Shown here: piece after piece, positions 42,400 through 54,330 of the stretch
Position numbering within the stretch: the first letter of the stretch is position 1
Layout of the letters: each line of letters begins with the position of its first letter
Source of the DNA: Takakia lepidozioides
Taxonomy: Eukaryota; Streptophyta; Takakiopsida; Takakiales; Takakiaceae
Direction of reading: 5' to 3'
DNA length: 64,000 bases
Assembly (NCBI GenBank): GCA_030704615.1
Contig: CM060734.1
Span: 54,018,042 to 54,082,041 of the forward strand
The notes under the pieces: model-generated
Databases searched by the model: none
Told to the model about the DNA's origin: nothing
The model's input: only the letters and a program-made list of their open reading frames with translations
Made by a program: the position numbers and the translations under genes

Positions 42400-43290
42400 A
42401 TTCAGTATGAACTTGATATACACGAGTAATATTATATACAAATAATATTTTTATATCTTGTTTATGTATCATTCAATGAGTTTTGTTTTGTTTTCAAATG
42501 ACGTTTAACCTAGCTATGAAAGTGACATTATGTTTTGATGTACAAGAGTACACGTTCAGTAAATATTGATGTAAAATGTGTCACTAGTATATATAAATTA
42601 ATGACCATATATAACACATGTACTCTTGCACATTTTGACACCACTGTATGGCTTATATGGGTAATCCGTTTGTATGCAATCTGAACTTACAATGTATATT
42701 TGATATCCGACTAAAATGAGGTCTTATTGGCTTTTGTCAATATGTATGAATTATCAACATCAAATGTAAAATTAGCCTAGTTAAATAACACTAATCAACC
42801 CATTTTTGACACTTTTTCATATGTGTATGGCTATACGTAAGAAAAGTTGCAATACCTTTTTGTTTTAAAATAAAAGGGGGAATTTTGTTAATAGGTCATG
42901 TAGTGTAACACTAACGCACTTAATAACACTCCTAAATTTATAATATTTTATATATGCGTATGGTCAGAATGTGCTATACACTTTTGTTAATATGTATGAA
43001 ATATCAACATGTGATGTAGCATCAGCCCACTTAAATGACACTCATAAATCCATTTTTGCACAATTGTTCATATTTGTATGGCTCAATATGTGAAAATGTG
43101 CAATACATTTTTGTTAATATATATGAAATATCAACATCTTGTAATACTTATCCCCACTTAAATAATGGCACTCCTAAACTCACTTTTGCATATTTTTTCA
43201 TATGTTTATAGCTTATTACACTAAAATGTGTCACATATTTTTGTTAATATATTAGATGAGATTCAACATCCGCAACAATACCAACAAATT
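42400..43290. repeat. AT-rich degenerate tandem repeat, ~165-bp period
   Basis: Repeated landmarks are ttttgttaatatgtatgaaatatcaac, a ccacttaaat.acactc.taaa segment and cca.ttttgcacattttttcatatgt.tatggct, seen near 42740, 42985, 43110 and 43240. Units are diverged. No genes. Similar AT-rich DNA flanks the paired GC-rich repeat at 4.4 kb. Confidence 0.5.
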
Positions 43291-43559
43291 AAATTACTTT
43301 CAGAGTCTAAAATTTCTCTAGCTAAGCTAAAAGTCATTTGGAAACAAAACAAAACAATACAAAACACATTCAACTATACATGACCAAGATATAAAAATAT
43401 TATCATGTATATCAAGTTCATATTACTTGTCAGACTATTACTCATATATATCATATTAAAATGAAAAAATAGAGCGCAATCCATCCACCATTTTAATTTT
43501 TGTGTGTCATGTTTCACCACCATAATGGCATGCGGGGGGCATGCCATAGCGTTCATTGG

Positions 43560-43840
43560 CTTGCAATATCAAACATATTATGTTTCATAATGTGCAAGTG
43601 GCAATTATAGGCCTAGAATTCTGCTTTTTAATCCTCCTCCGAAGCGCCATACTAGGCAGGCAAATCCTTAACGAGACTATGGGAGAGCGTTTAGCCACAG
43701 TGTGCCCCCGGCAAGGGGGGGGGGGGGAGGTGGCTTGTGCGCCTGCGTGGCGTAGAGCACGTGGCAGGGCAGCCCCGACACTGTCCCCTCACTGTCTGGG
43801 ACATAGTGCCGAGGCACGGCGGCAAGGCATGCAGCGCCGC
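43560..43840 (+). repeat. Second copy of the GC-rich unit seen at 4.6-4.9 kb
   Basis: Shares ggcaat.ataggccta, the tatgggagagcg start, gcgtggcgtagag.acgtggc and gtctgggacatag.gccga with 4600-4870, in the same order, followed by unrelated sequence. A non-coding dispersed repeat of unknown class. Confidence 0.55.
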
Positions 43841-45110
43841 CAAGATGGTGGAAGTGTTGGCGAAAGCGTGAGTGGCAGCAGCAGCTCGGCCAAGACAATC
43901 CCGCGCGCGACTGACACGAAAGGAGAATCCGGCCGTTTTGCAACAGTGGGCCCCACACCGGTGAGGAGGCCTTCGGCTCGTCCCTCGACTCCGCGTTCAG
44001 CCCCGACGTCGTCCAGGCAGCCAACTTTGATTCAGCCCCGACGAGCGAGACAACCCCTCCCACAACCACCTTAGGGCCTACTCCACCATCTGTGTCAGTT
44101 GCTCCCCAAAGCAACAAGAGATGTTGGCCGCGACTGTTCCTGTTCCAAGGCCCCAGGGTCAAAGTATTCCTACCCCCATATCACATTTTCGTGATGCACA
44201 CCACCAAAGGCCAAGCTCCAGACAAGTTCAAGAAGATTCGTCATCTTCACAACGGTCTTCTCCACAACGGATTCCAGGTTCTTCCCCTGCCGCCACACCG
44301 ACTGAAGAACTTGCACCGTGTTTGTTGAGCCCTCCCCCACTGCGTCTTTTGGGTAGGGTCCGAGGTCCCAAGCCTGTCACTTCTCCCCCGAGTTCGCCAT
44401 CCCACTCTCGGCAGCGGCTCTAAGGCGTCCCAACTTCTCTTGGTCATGAGCTTCTTCACGCGCCATCCTCTCCAGTTGTGCAGCATGCATCGACGACCCC
44501 ATCACTCTTCCCCCAACAACAGGCACCTATTGCTGCAGACCGTACCCCGTGCCCAGTTTGTGGTCGTCTTTTTGCGCGCATCAGAGGGCTTGCGCGTCAT
44601 TAGCGCACGTGTGCGGCTCTTCATCAATCCCACATAGATGGTACTACTCCATATCAGCCCAGTGTCTTGCACACGCCACCTCCTGCCTTTGCATGCTGGT
44701 GTTATGCCATGGTGGGCCATAGAAAGGTAGTCGAGCTCGCAGCCCCTCCCTATCTGAGCTTGGGCATGAACAAATGATTATCACTAATCTGGCACCTTCG
44801 GAGGGAAATGCAAACAAGGTATTGTTTTGCTGCATGTACGCGCTTCAGTTCTATATGTACTTGTGCCTATTAGTGACCGGTTCCTATCATAGGGAGGAGC
44901 TTCTGGCATGTCATCACGTCTGACTATTGTTGTAGAGACAAAGTTACCTGTCATCGAGGAGGCGGTGACAAAGCTTCCCCAAATTGAACAGTCATTGGCA
45001 TATCAGGGAATTATCCTGAACACTCTCTTAGACCTTGTGAGGGGTATAGGTGAGAAAGGGCAGGTTCAGAGGGACCCCGTGGTTGAGAGTGGTTGAGAGA
45101 CGAGTGAAGA
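43841..45110. other. Pro/Ser-rich ORF debris; no supported gene
   Basis: Overlapping frames on both strands encode Pro/Arg/Ser-rich low-complexity peptides without motifs. A short + frame at 44908-45096 (SSRLTIVVETKLPVIEEAVTKL) looks helical but is isolated. Could be remnants of a transposon-encoded protein. Confidence 0.3.
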
Positions 45111-45642
45111 CATATAAGAAGGGAGGGCACCGGCAGACTGCCCACTTCGGAAGTAGTTGTGGGTTCAATCGGCCACCGATTGGTGTCACAAATATGTCCA
45201 TCGGGCAGGAGGCCTTCAATACATGAAGCAAAGTAGTTTGTTTGTTTGTTTGTTTTGTGTTGTTTTGTTTTGTAGCATTGTGATCTCCTAAACTACGGGG
45301 CCCCAACTCTGGTGCTTGGTATCGTTGGAAAGCCCTTTGATGAGGAGGGATGCAACAACTTGGTGTCATAGTTTTTGGACATGTGGTGTGGGAGATATGG
45401 AATTTCAAGTAATTGGGTCGCTGGAAATTCGTGACAAATAGCAAAGTGGGCTTTCCTGGAACAATAACGTGGAGATCTCCCCTCTGGATACATAGGGGAT
45501 TGCACTTGGACTTAGATGACACTAGACACTTGGGCCTTGGCGGCACAGGCTACCTTAGTTGGGATGAAGAGACACCATAATTTACGCTTCTTTCGGAAGG
45601 AGTCAAATATTATTATAACAATCATCATTCCAAGCATCTCCA

Positions 45643-45674
<32 letters not shown>

Positions 45675-47650
45675 ACCTAGCTCACCTTTGAAAGAGGGTA
45701 AGAACCGCAATGTGAAGTGGCTTTTAATTATGTCGGCTATGGCCAAAGTCTTTTCTTTCTGTCCCTCTTCGACACATGTATATTTAGCATACATAACCAC
45801 CAAGGCAATAAATAGGTCAATATATTCAATCGGAATAACATCAGTCGAAATACACATAATATGTATATATATCAATATGTATGGTACGGAGGAAAAAAAA
45901 TTGCAAATGAGATTTCATGTGTACCTATATGTAATTAATCTTAAAGAAAGCGACATAGACAACCACTGTTGGTAAAACAATGCATTGTTTTATTCAACCT
46001 ATTATTTATTATGCGAATTCTCTTTCGCATATAGAGAGTCTTCATTCATTCATTTCTTAATAAAATAAAATAAAAAATAAATACATATATAGTTTTAGGT
46101 CACCATAATAGAAAGAGACAAAGAGATAAGACTTTGGCCGTACCCAACGTAAAGTATGAGCCACTTTGCCTTGCAGCTACTACCCTATAAAGAAAGCAGG
46201 TCGTGCCAATGGGGTATCCAAGGTACCTAGGGTACCAAGGGTGGATATGTCACCATAAAATAGTTATGTATCAAATTACAGCAAAATTATATACCAAATT
46301 ATTATAGTATACAAATTTTTAGTCAATACTCTTACAGAGTGAAGTAGAATCTATGTTTGTGGTTCTACCAAAGATATGTCACACTCTTATCAATCAATAT
46401 TCTTACAGAGGTATCATCTTGAAAATGAATCAATGTTTGTTTCCCCTCTCCCGGCGGTATATCAAATTCATATCCATCAACCCTTAAGTTCCCAAGCCCT
46501 TTTTTGACTTTTTATCAATTTTGGGTACCTAGCTGCAGTAAATTGCCCCTAGAAACCTACCGAAAATCATCCAGAGATTCCAGCCTTATAGCAATGGGCC
46601 CAGCTCATTTATGCATGACATACCAAAAAAGGAGCCAAGTCCACCGTGGAAATTGTGAGATTATAGCGTTGGCCCCGACCTCAAATATTAGGTCCCAAAG
46701 AAAAAGTGAGAAAGAAATTGGTTTGACCAAATCAAAACCTAGCTTTATCCAATTTTGCTTGCCCCAAGACCCACCATTTCCAAATCAAAATCTCAAAATT
46801 GACAAGAGAAAATGTGCCTCCAAATGAAGTATTTTTTTTTCTACAATTTTTTTAAAAGCCAATGGTGGATGTGTGTATGTAATGCTCACACACCACAAGG
46901 TGAAGTGCTTTTTCCAAAATTGCTAATTTTATGCCAAAAATGGCCTTTGGAGTGTAATCTGTTTTGGGCTTGTTTACCTGCCACGTCAGCGGTCAACAAG
47001 CCCTTTTCAGGCCCCAAAACGTAAATGAGAGATCTAAGATATTTTTGTAGGTCGAAGATTTTGTTTTTTTTTGTTTTTGTTTTTTGCATCGTACTCGAGA
47101 CAAATCCCTTGTTATTAAAGCTTCAGGAGTGGGCCCCATCAGATTAGATCTGCAAATTTAGGTCGAACTGCAAATTCAAAGTGACCCGATTTAGGTCGCT
47201 TGGGAACTTAAGGGTTAACACTCCAATAGAGGTACCATATCATACTATTTGCTTTATTATACATAACGTTTCATGTCATGCCCCATCAGAAGTGCTTTGA
47301 CGATGTCAAGAAACAGGATGGCAGGCACAGGCGGTCCCGATTTGTCTTTTTACATTATATATTAGAGTGTCATTGAACCGCTCGCTTTTATTTCCTTAAT
47401 TATTTAAGAACAACACAACGCCAGGGCTGACGGTTTTATTTTTTTAGTTTCTATTTTTATGTATCAAAATAGCCAGCTCCGGCGGTCTTAGGACGTTTTT
47501 TTATTTCTTTGAGTAATTATTTTTAAAGTTTGGGAAGGTCAGAAATGACGGTCCTGATTTTCTTTTTCTCTTTCCCATGTTTTCCATTCCAGACCACTAG
47601 AAGCTGGCGTTGCATATTTTTATATTATATTTGGGAAAAATATGCATTAA
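45111..47650. other. Intergenic; microsatellites only
   Basis: Contains a (GTTT)n-like run at 45237-45275, a (TA)n run at 45648-45674 and AT-rich DNA. A ccactttgccttgc.gctac phrase at about 46153 recurs at about 49994. No gene, RNA or transposon boundary was supported. Confidence 0.4.
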
Positions 47651-47659
47651 ATAAATTAA

Positions 47660-48800
47660 AGCTGAGAAAAAACAATCCGGGCGACCACCATAGCGGTCGC
47701 CCAGGAAAGAGCGTCTCCACTGTGGTGATTGCCCTGGAAAAAAAAAGCTTTCTTTTAGAGATTTAAAATTATATTAATAGAATAGGATTTCTTTTTTGAG
47801 TGGTCGCCTGGGAAGAAATTAAATTTAAGTAATAAATAACAGAAAACTAAATAAATAACAGAAATTAAAAAATAAATAAAGAAAACAAACTATAGAGATT
47901 AGACTAAAAATAAACTAAAATATTCAGTAAAACAATAAAATCGACGGTGACCACTGGGACAACGGTTTCCGGGAAAGAGCCTGCGGGAAAAAGATAATGT
48001 GAATAATATAAATCAAAAAGAAAATCTGGGCAACCGGGAAAGAGTGTCTGCTGCTGCGGTCGCTGAAAAAACAAAAGAGACAAAAACAAAAACTCTTACA
48101 TAAAATAAGGAAAAAATGACTGGGGAAAGAGCGTCTGCTGTGCCGAGGTCGCCTGAGAAAACAAATTAAAATATAAAGACTTAAAATGATAAAACTAAAA
48201 TAAGAAATTAAAATAAGAAAACAAAACAAAAAATTAAATCCACAGCGGTTGTCAAGGAAGGTGCATCGCCCGTGCAGTGGCCAGGGAAAAACAATTTAAA
48301 AAAACAAAAAAAAGGAAGAAAAAGAAAATCCGGCGACTGTAGCGCCTGGGAAAGAGTGTCTGCCGCTGCGTTGTCCCATCAGAAAAAAAACTGAAAAGAT
48401 GAACTTCAAATTAAAATAAGGAATAAAAAGAGAGAGAGAGAGAGGAAAAAAAATTGGGTGACCCCTGTGGCAGCAGTCGCCTGACAAAGAGTGTCTGCCG
48501 CTGCGTGGTTGCGTGAGAAAAAAAATAAAAAAATAAAAAATATGAATTTAAAATTAAAATAAAGGAAAAAATCAAGAATATCCGGGCGACCGCTATGGCT
48601 GTGGTCGCCTGGGAATGAGCGTCTGCCGCTGTGTGGTCACTGAAAAAATAATATTAAAAAACCATAAAACAAAAGAAATAAATTAAAATAATAAAAACAA
48701 AAAAATCGGGCAACCGGTGTGACAGCTGTCACCCAGGAAAAAAAAATATAATGATAAGATAATGATATAATATAATGATCGGTAGAACTGTCGTCCTAGA
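47660..48800 (+). repeat. Palindromic-core minisatellite (resumes after the hAT at 53426)
   Basis: About nine degenerate units of ~110-130 bp. Each has a GC-rich core (gggcgacc....ggtcgcc-gggaaagagcgtctgccgctg.g.ggtcgc) followed by an A-rich linker (aaaaaaataaaattaaaataa). In the first unit GGGCGACC and GGTCGCCC form an 8-bp inverted repeat. The same unit type continues at about 53430 (ggtgaccgattgtttgggaaaaataaataaat), so the hAT element split the array. Confidence 0.65.
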
Positions 48801-48805
48801 AATAC

Positions 48806-48813
48806 CTTTAAAC
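48806..48813 (+). repeat. hAT target-site duplication, left
   Basis: CTTTAAAC, repeated exactly at 53418-53425 on the other side of the element. Eight bases is the hAT hallmark. Confidence 0.9.
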
Positions 48814-51800
48814 CAGTGTTGGTCTGGTATCAGGTTTAGGACATACCAGACTCCTCCTGGTACCAGACCCATCACAAAACTTTCATACCAGTCTGGTCTA
48901 TATAATGGTGGATGTATTTTTTTTCAAATACTGGTATGAGTATGAGTATCATGACCACAATACCAGCTGGTATGAGATATCAATTTTGGTATCATTCCAA
49001 AGCCATCTTGACTTACAAATTTATCAAATATCAAGTGAAAACAAATACAATAAACATAAAGTAAATATAAATAAGTACATGTATGTACCAGTGTTGGTCT
49101 GGTATCCCATGCAACACATACCAGTCTGGTCCTGGTATAGAGGATTCTAAAGATGTTTGATACCAGCTGAACTCTTGTACCAGCTAGATATTGACATTTC
49201 CACTACCAGTATGGTATGAGTAATTGTTGAGATTGGAATTGTGCAATATTGGTATAAATATGAGCAATATCAAAGTTATACCATGAAGTATTGGTGATTA
49301 ATGTTGGTATCAACTTGGAATTCATTTGAAATGAAATTTTCATGCATAAAGAATATTCAAAACAAGTGTGGCTCATATTGCATATCACATATCACACCGC
49401 AAATCAACCGACATATTCACTTGGAAGCAAATTTTGCTCCCCAAAATTCTCAGAAGCAAATCATCTCATCCCAATGAGCACCACTCACTAACTTACAGCC
49501 TCAAACCATTGCAATTACCAAGCTCCATGAACTAGTACAATCTGATAGCACAAAAAAAGACAATCTCTCTACAGTCAAAGCGAAATAAACATGCAAACAT
49601 TGTACAGTTTCAAGTGCACCATAATTCAATTTGTAGCAGAAGTCATACGATTGCCCCCAATCCACTGAGTCACAACATTTGCAAACCTGTTAAGAGTACT
49701 GAAGTTGCCACACAATTGCAGACATCCTCACAGTCAGAAGCAAATACTGAAACTAAGTGCTATAACACATCCTCAAAGTAACTAGCATCTTAAGTTCTTC
49801 TTCATAATCTTCCAGGAAATCATCTTCAGCAACGAAAAATTCCTCCACTCCCTTATCAGCGAGAGGGCAACCAGTCTTTGCATCGCTAGGCTAGTTCTTT
49901 AAAATCATCACTAATTTGTCCATGTTCTTCACTCCAAGTCGGCATCGATGCATGCTGGTAGAGAAGACTCCGGCCGAAGCCGACATAACTAAGAGCCACT
50001 TTGCCTTGCGGCTACTGCCCCCTTTCGGGGGTGGGCCCTATCCATGCTGGTAAGTATCCCTGCAATGCTGAATATGCGTTTGGTCTCAATCTGCAAACCT
50101 GGTATTCCTAGGAATTGGCGAGCAAAAAACCCTACATTGGGGAAACGACTTTCATGATCCTTCCACCACAATAATGGAGACTTGACATCATCTAGATTCA
50201 CAATCAAACGACGATACATTGACAACTCACCTTTAAACAGCCCTGAGCTCGCCTCTTCAGTCGAGGCAGAAACTCCCCATAGTGATTCGTGAGGGAGTGG
50301 CTCTGTTGGAGGAGGACTATCTGCACGGCCTGGATTGAGATGCTTGAATGCAGTAACCAATAGTGGCAACATGACTTGTTGATCATACTCTTTTGTAATA
50401 GCCTTTGTATTTTCTCATCCTCCATAGTCCATGATGCACTGCAGGCCTTTGTACCGAGGATCAAGCATAAGTGCACACATAATATTCTATGCATGGCCTC
50501 GATTAAAAGTGACTGCAAAAGACAGAAAAGGCTGCAAGACATTGATAACTTCTAATCCCATTTGAGCATACAAGATTTCCAACTCCTGCTCAAAATCACC
50601 ACATGTTAGTGGAGGGTTCATGGCTGCCCGACGATTATAATCTTGACTCAGTTTTGTAGCAACAGAGAATGCAACAACAGCCAATATCCTCTAGTCTAAT
50701 CTACAATGCTTTGTTTCACAATAGGTGTGAGAGTTCAGTGACTGCCTTGGCAATGGCCCATGTTGAGCCACCAGGTACCCGAGATTGAAGTCGTGACGTC
50801 TGTCGACTGTAGCACAAGTTAATCGTTGTAGAATATTCCAAGGTCTCCTGGAAGAGCACCACCTTTGAGGCAAATCGCGTTTTGACAAGGGTTTTAAGCT
50901 TTCTTGGCCGCAATCCAACTTCCTTACAAGCAAGATCCCATTCATGTCTTCCCTTTCCTGATTTTTTAGTCCATGTTATTGTCTTCTGCAAGGCACTTTG
51001 AGCATCCACAAGGCTAACCTCTTTCATTCCAGCTCCCACTTTGCTCTCAGTTGTGGCGTATTGGCAAGCCTTTGACATGAGATGCCCAAAACAAAACACC
51101 AACAAATGGTGATTGAAGTTGCAGAGGTGTGCAAGACACAATTGATGTGAGAGCTTGAGCAAGAGTATTTAAGTTAGTCCCTTCATCCTTCACATACGAG
51201 ATAATTTTGTCTGTAAGCTTGTACTCGGCTAGAAGCTTCTTAACATGTTCCGCCAGTGTTGCGCCAGAAGTGTCTGATGCCTCAAACTAACCTACAGTAA
51301 TATCGCATGGAAGCCACTTCTCATTGATGAAGTTAATGACCAGAGCAAAAGTGTCAAATCCTGATCTGGACATCCACAAATCAAAAGTGGTTGTGGCTGT
51401 GGCACATTTTGCAATCGACGGGAGTACGTAACACTCCGTTGTTTTTGCTAGCATCGCCAGGATGTGCTCATGCACAAGCTGCTTGCGAGAAGGAAAGTGC
51501 ACCTTATCACAATGCCGTAAAACCAATCGCCGCAACCAACTGCATGGTCTCAACAACTGACATATGCATGTAACCTCTGGCCATGAACAAAACCAGATAT
51601 TCTATAAAGTGTAGGTGACCAAGGTCGTTAGTCTCTGTAAGGATGTTTGCAACCAAAGAACTCCGTGATGACAGTGGGTGCAGCCGAGTTCCTTCTCTTC
51701 TTACATTTTTGGCGTCCACCTTGAGCCTCATCTGCAGATCATTTGTGCTCCTTATATCTTGTGAGTGCAACACCGTGTTCGTTACCCACATGTTTCTTCA

Positions 51801-53417
51801 TACTCGTAATGCCATGAGAAGGATTGTATGCAATAACACCTTTTGGAGATCTAATTCCGTTGCTGGAACTGGAAGATGGGCTTGTAGGATGACATAACAC
51901 ACACCACATGATTTGACAAACATGAACGTCCATGGCTGTTGCTGGGTCATTGAGCACAAAAAATGCCCAAGCAGGTGTAGATCTGTGATATATTGGGTAC
52001 CAAACTTTTGGTTCTTCACAAGTTGTAAGCTCGCTGAACTTTCCAAATCGCTTCTTCCTCGGCAGCAAGCACCTCAGCCGTCGTCTCCATTGTGTGCTCA
52101 CATGGTCAGTCAAAACTACTATCAAAATATCCGTCAGAAGAGCCAGCTTAATCTTTTTCCACGTCAGGTATGAACTTGGTGTGATTTGGATTTTTTAGCA
52201 TGACCATGAAAGTTCACACCTGGCTTAAAGAACATAGTTAACCTATTACCAAGGGTGGTGTGAACTTGGGCTCTTTTCACCGTGAAATGTGTGAGAAGAG
52301 CTATTGGAAGACCCACTTTCTCTAGTGGTGTATGAAGCCAAAAGTAGCTTGAATAATCATATGGGTCGATCCGGACAACCTCTACAACCACACGGAGAGT
52401 CTAGTCGTCCATGAATCGTCGCAGTTGCTTATGATAGAACGACATTTGAGGCGCGTAGGCTCCAAATGATGTGTTCATGGCGTACGCGGTATAACTTGTT
52501 GTGTTCAAAAGCAACTGTCAGGTAGCAAAAGCAATATGGAAGAATGATCCCAACAATCTGCGGAGCTTAGAGATGTACATGTCATAATTCCTAAGTACTT
52601 TGTTCTTCTTATGTTATACTATGATGTACTTGTTGTATTTGTTCATTTGGATCCATGATGAACGATCAAACCTTACCAAATCAAACACTATAATTCTGGA
52701 AGTAGATAAGTTGGGTTAAACATATCGTTCATTTGATAACACACAAACAGAAACACAAGTTCAGTGCAACGTAAGTCAGTTACACAGAACAAAACCTCAG
52801 TGGAAAGCTGCGCTGATGCTTGGCCGGCAGCATTGAAACGTGGCCGGCGCCACAAACCCTACCAACTACCAACACATTAAGAATGAATGCCGCCATTGCA
52901 ATAATCAGTTGCAACAACCCTCCATAGCTACTTACTGAGAACCCTAAGTTTGCAGGATAGCGATACCAGGCTATAAAGAAGGAAGAAAGTGAACGTGCAT
53001 TGAGTATGAAGTCTGGTATTCCAAAAGTGCTACCAGGCTGGTATGGTCCCTTCCCATGTCTTGTAAACTCTCATACCAGGGGTATACTAGTTTGCACCCG
53101 AGTATCACAACTGTTTGAGACCAGCCTGGTCTGGTTCTTCATACCAGTGTTGATACCATTCTCGATACGAGATTTACCCATATATACCAGACCAACACTG
53201 GTATGTACACATAAATTAGTATAGTACACATACCAGAGTAAATGAGAAAGATGGCGGGGGGTACTGGTATCGTGGCTGGTATGAGAAAACGGATATCAGG
53301 CTGGTCTGGTATTTGATCTGGTATGTACATCTTAAGACCATGCTTGTCTGGTCCCTGATACCAGGGTTGATACCAGCGTTGATACTCGGGTCTGATACCC
53401 ATACCAGACCAACACTG
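48814..53417 (-). mobile_element. hAT DNA transposon, complete ends, dead transposase
   Basis: 4,604 bp with 17-bp terminal inverted repeats CAGTGTTGGTCTGGTAT (48814-48830) and its complement (53401-53417), flanked by CTTTAAAC on both sides. Both subterminal regions (about 48830-49260 and 52990-53400) are studded with ACCAG-nn-CTGGT-type sites in both orientations, the expected transposase-binding repeats. The transposase relic lies on the minus strand at 49989-52125; the remainder (52130-52990) shows no clear gene. The element sits within the palindromic minisatellite. Confidence 0.93.
49989..52125 (-). pseudogene. hAT transposase, frameshifted
   Basis: From the 5' end: a BED-type zinc finger (CVLCHPTSP..HGITSMKKHVGNEHG; 52125-51739), a linker, the start of the catalytic core (TTTFDLWMSRSGFDTFALVINFI.EKW; about 51390-51290), a helical insertion (50716-51162, with KTLVKTRFASKVVLF) and the C-terminal hAT dimerisation region (SPLLWWKDHESRFPNVGFFARQFLGI, then IETKRIFSIAGIL; about 50190-50060). 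At least four frame changes and internal stops (one near 51288) separate these pieces. Domain order and content identify it clearly, but no intact product can be made. Confidence 0.88.
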
Positions 53418-53589
53418 CTTTAAACCATGGTGACCGATTGTTTGGGAAAAATAAATAAATAAATAATAAAACTAAATTCATTTAGTTTCATAAATGAACA
53501 ACTAGGTTGCAAGTGGGTTGTTCGGAACAAGTAGGTTGTACAAGTGGGTTGTTAACAAGTGGCCCCGTTAGGAATAAGTGGGTTGTTAA

Positions 53590-54054
53590 GAGCACCCCCA
53601 ACGGAGGTACGCCCATCCCATTTCCAACGCCATTTTGGCATGGCGTTTCATGGATCGTGACCCACCGTACCCCGCCAACACTATATTTGGCACGGAGGGA
53701 CCTATGCCAAGGGCAAGGGGTACGCCATATTCGCAATCTTTGGCGTGTCTCGCCAAATCTCCGCCAAGGCCCAAGCATTGGGAGCAAATCTGGTGCGTGC
53801 ACATCGTGCAGAGTTATGAAGAACGCACGCAAAGTTACGAAGAAATGCCTTTGGGGATATGAACAGCAGGTGTGGCGGAGCCTAGAGCCACCACGTGGCT
53901 TCCGCAGACTGGCCAACCCACATTGGCGCCGGATTTAAGCATAATCCCGGTGGACATCCTTCCGCCACACTCCACGCCGTGAACCAAACTCTACGCCAAA
54001 ACTCCACGCCATGAGTAGCTTGGCCTGGCCCCATGGCGTTCATTGGAGATACTC
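53590..54054. mobile_element. PIF/Harbinger-like MITE
   Basis: 465 bp between TAA trinucleotides (53587-53589 and 54055-54057). Ends are GAGCACCCCCAACG on the left and the complement of GAGTATCTCCAATG on the right, matching 10 of 14; all four differences are C-to-T. Such GAGCATCTCCAA-type ends with TWA target sites are typical of Harbinger-derived MITEs. Internal ORFs are incidental. Confidence 0.6.
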
Positions 54055-54330
54055 TAACAACTATGTTGTTTGGAACAAGTATCAACAGGGCTGTCCGAAA
54101 GGTGTCTATTGCATGCGGGCCCCACATGGCTATTGCCAGCCTCTGACAATTGCATGTGGGGCCCATTTGATGGCTGCGTGAAAGTGCTAACCGATAGGAG
54201 CCATCAGAACGGGCTCGACGACGAAGCGGTGGTCGATGTAGGGCCCCTGACCACTGCCACAGTGGAAGAGCACAGTAATATCCTTCTTCAAAGTTGGGTA
54301 AAAGCACACGTTCTTGAGCAGAGTTTGGAG

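Noticed and set aside
43556-44423. Pro/Ser-rich ORFs as genes
   Set aside because: Overlapping on both strands, compositionally biased and motif-free.
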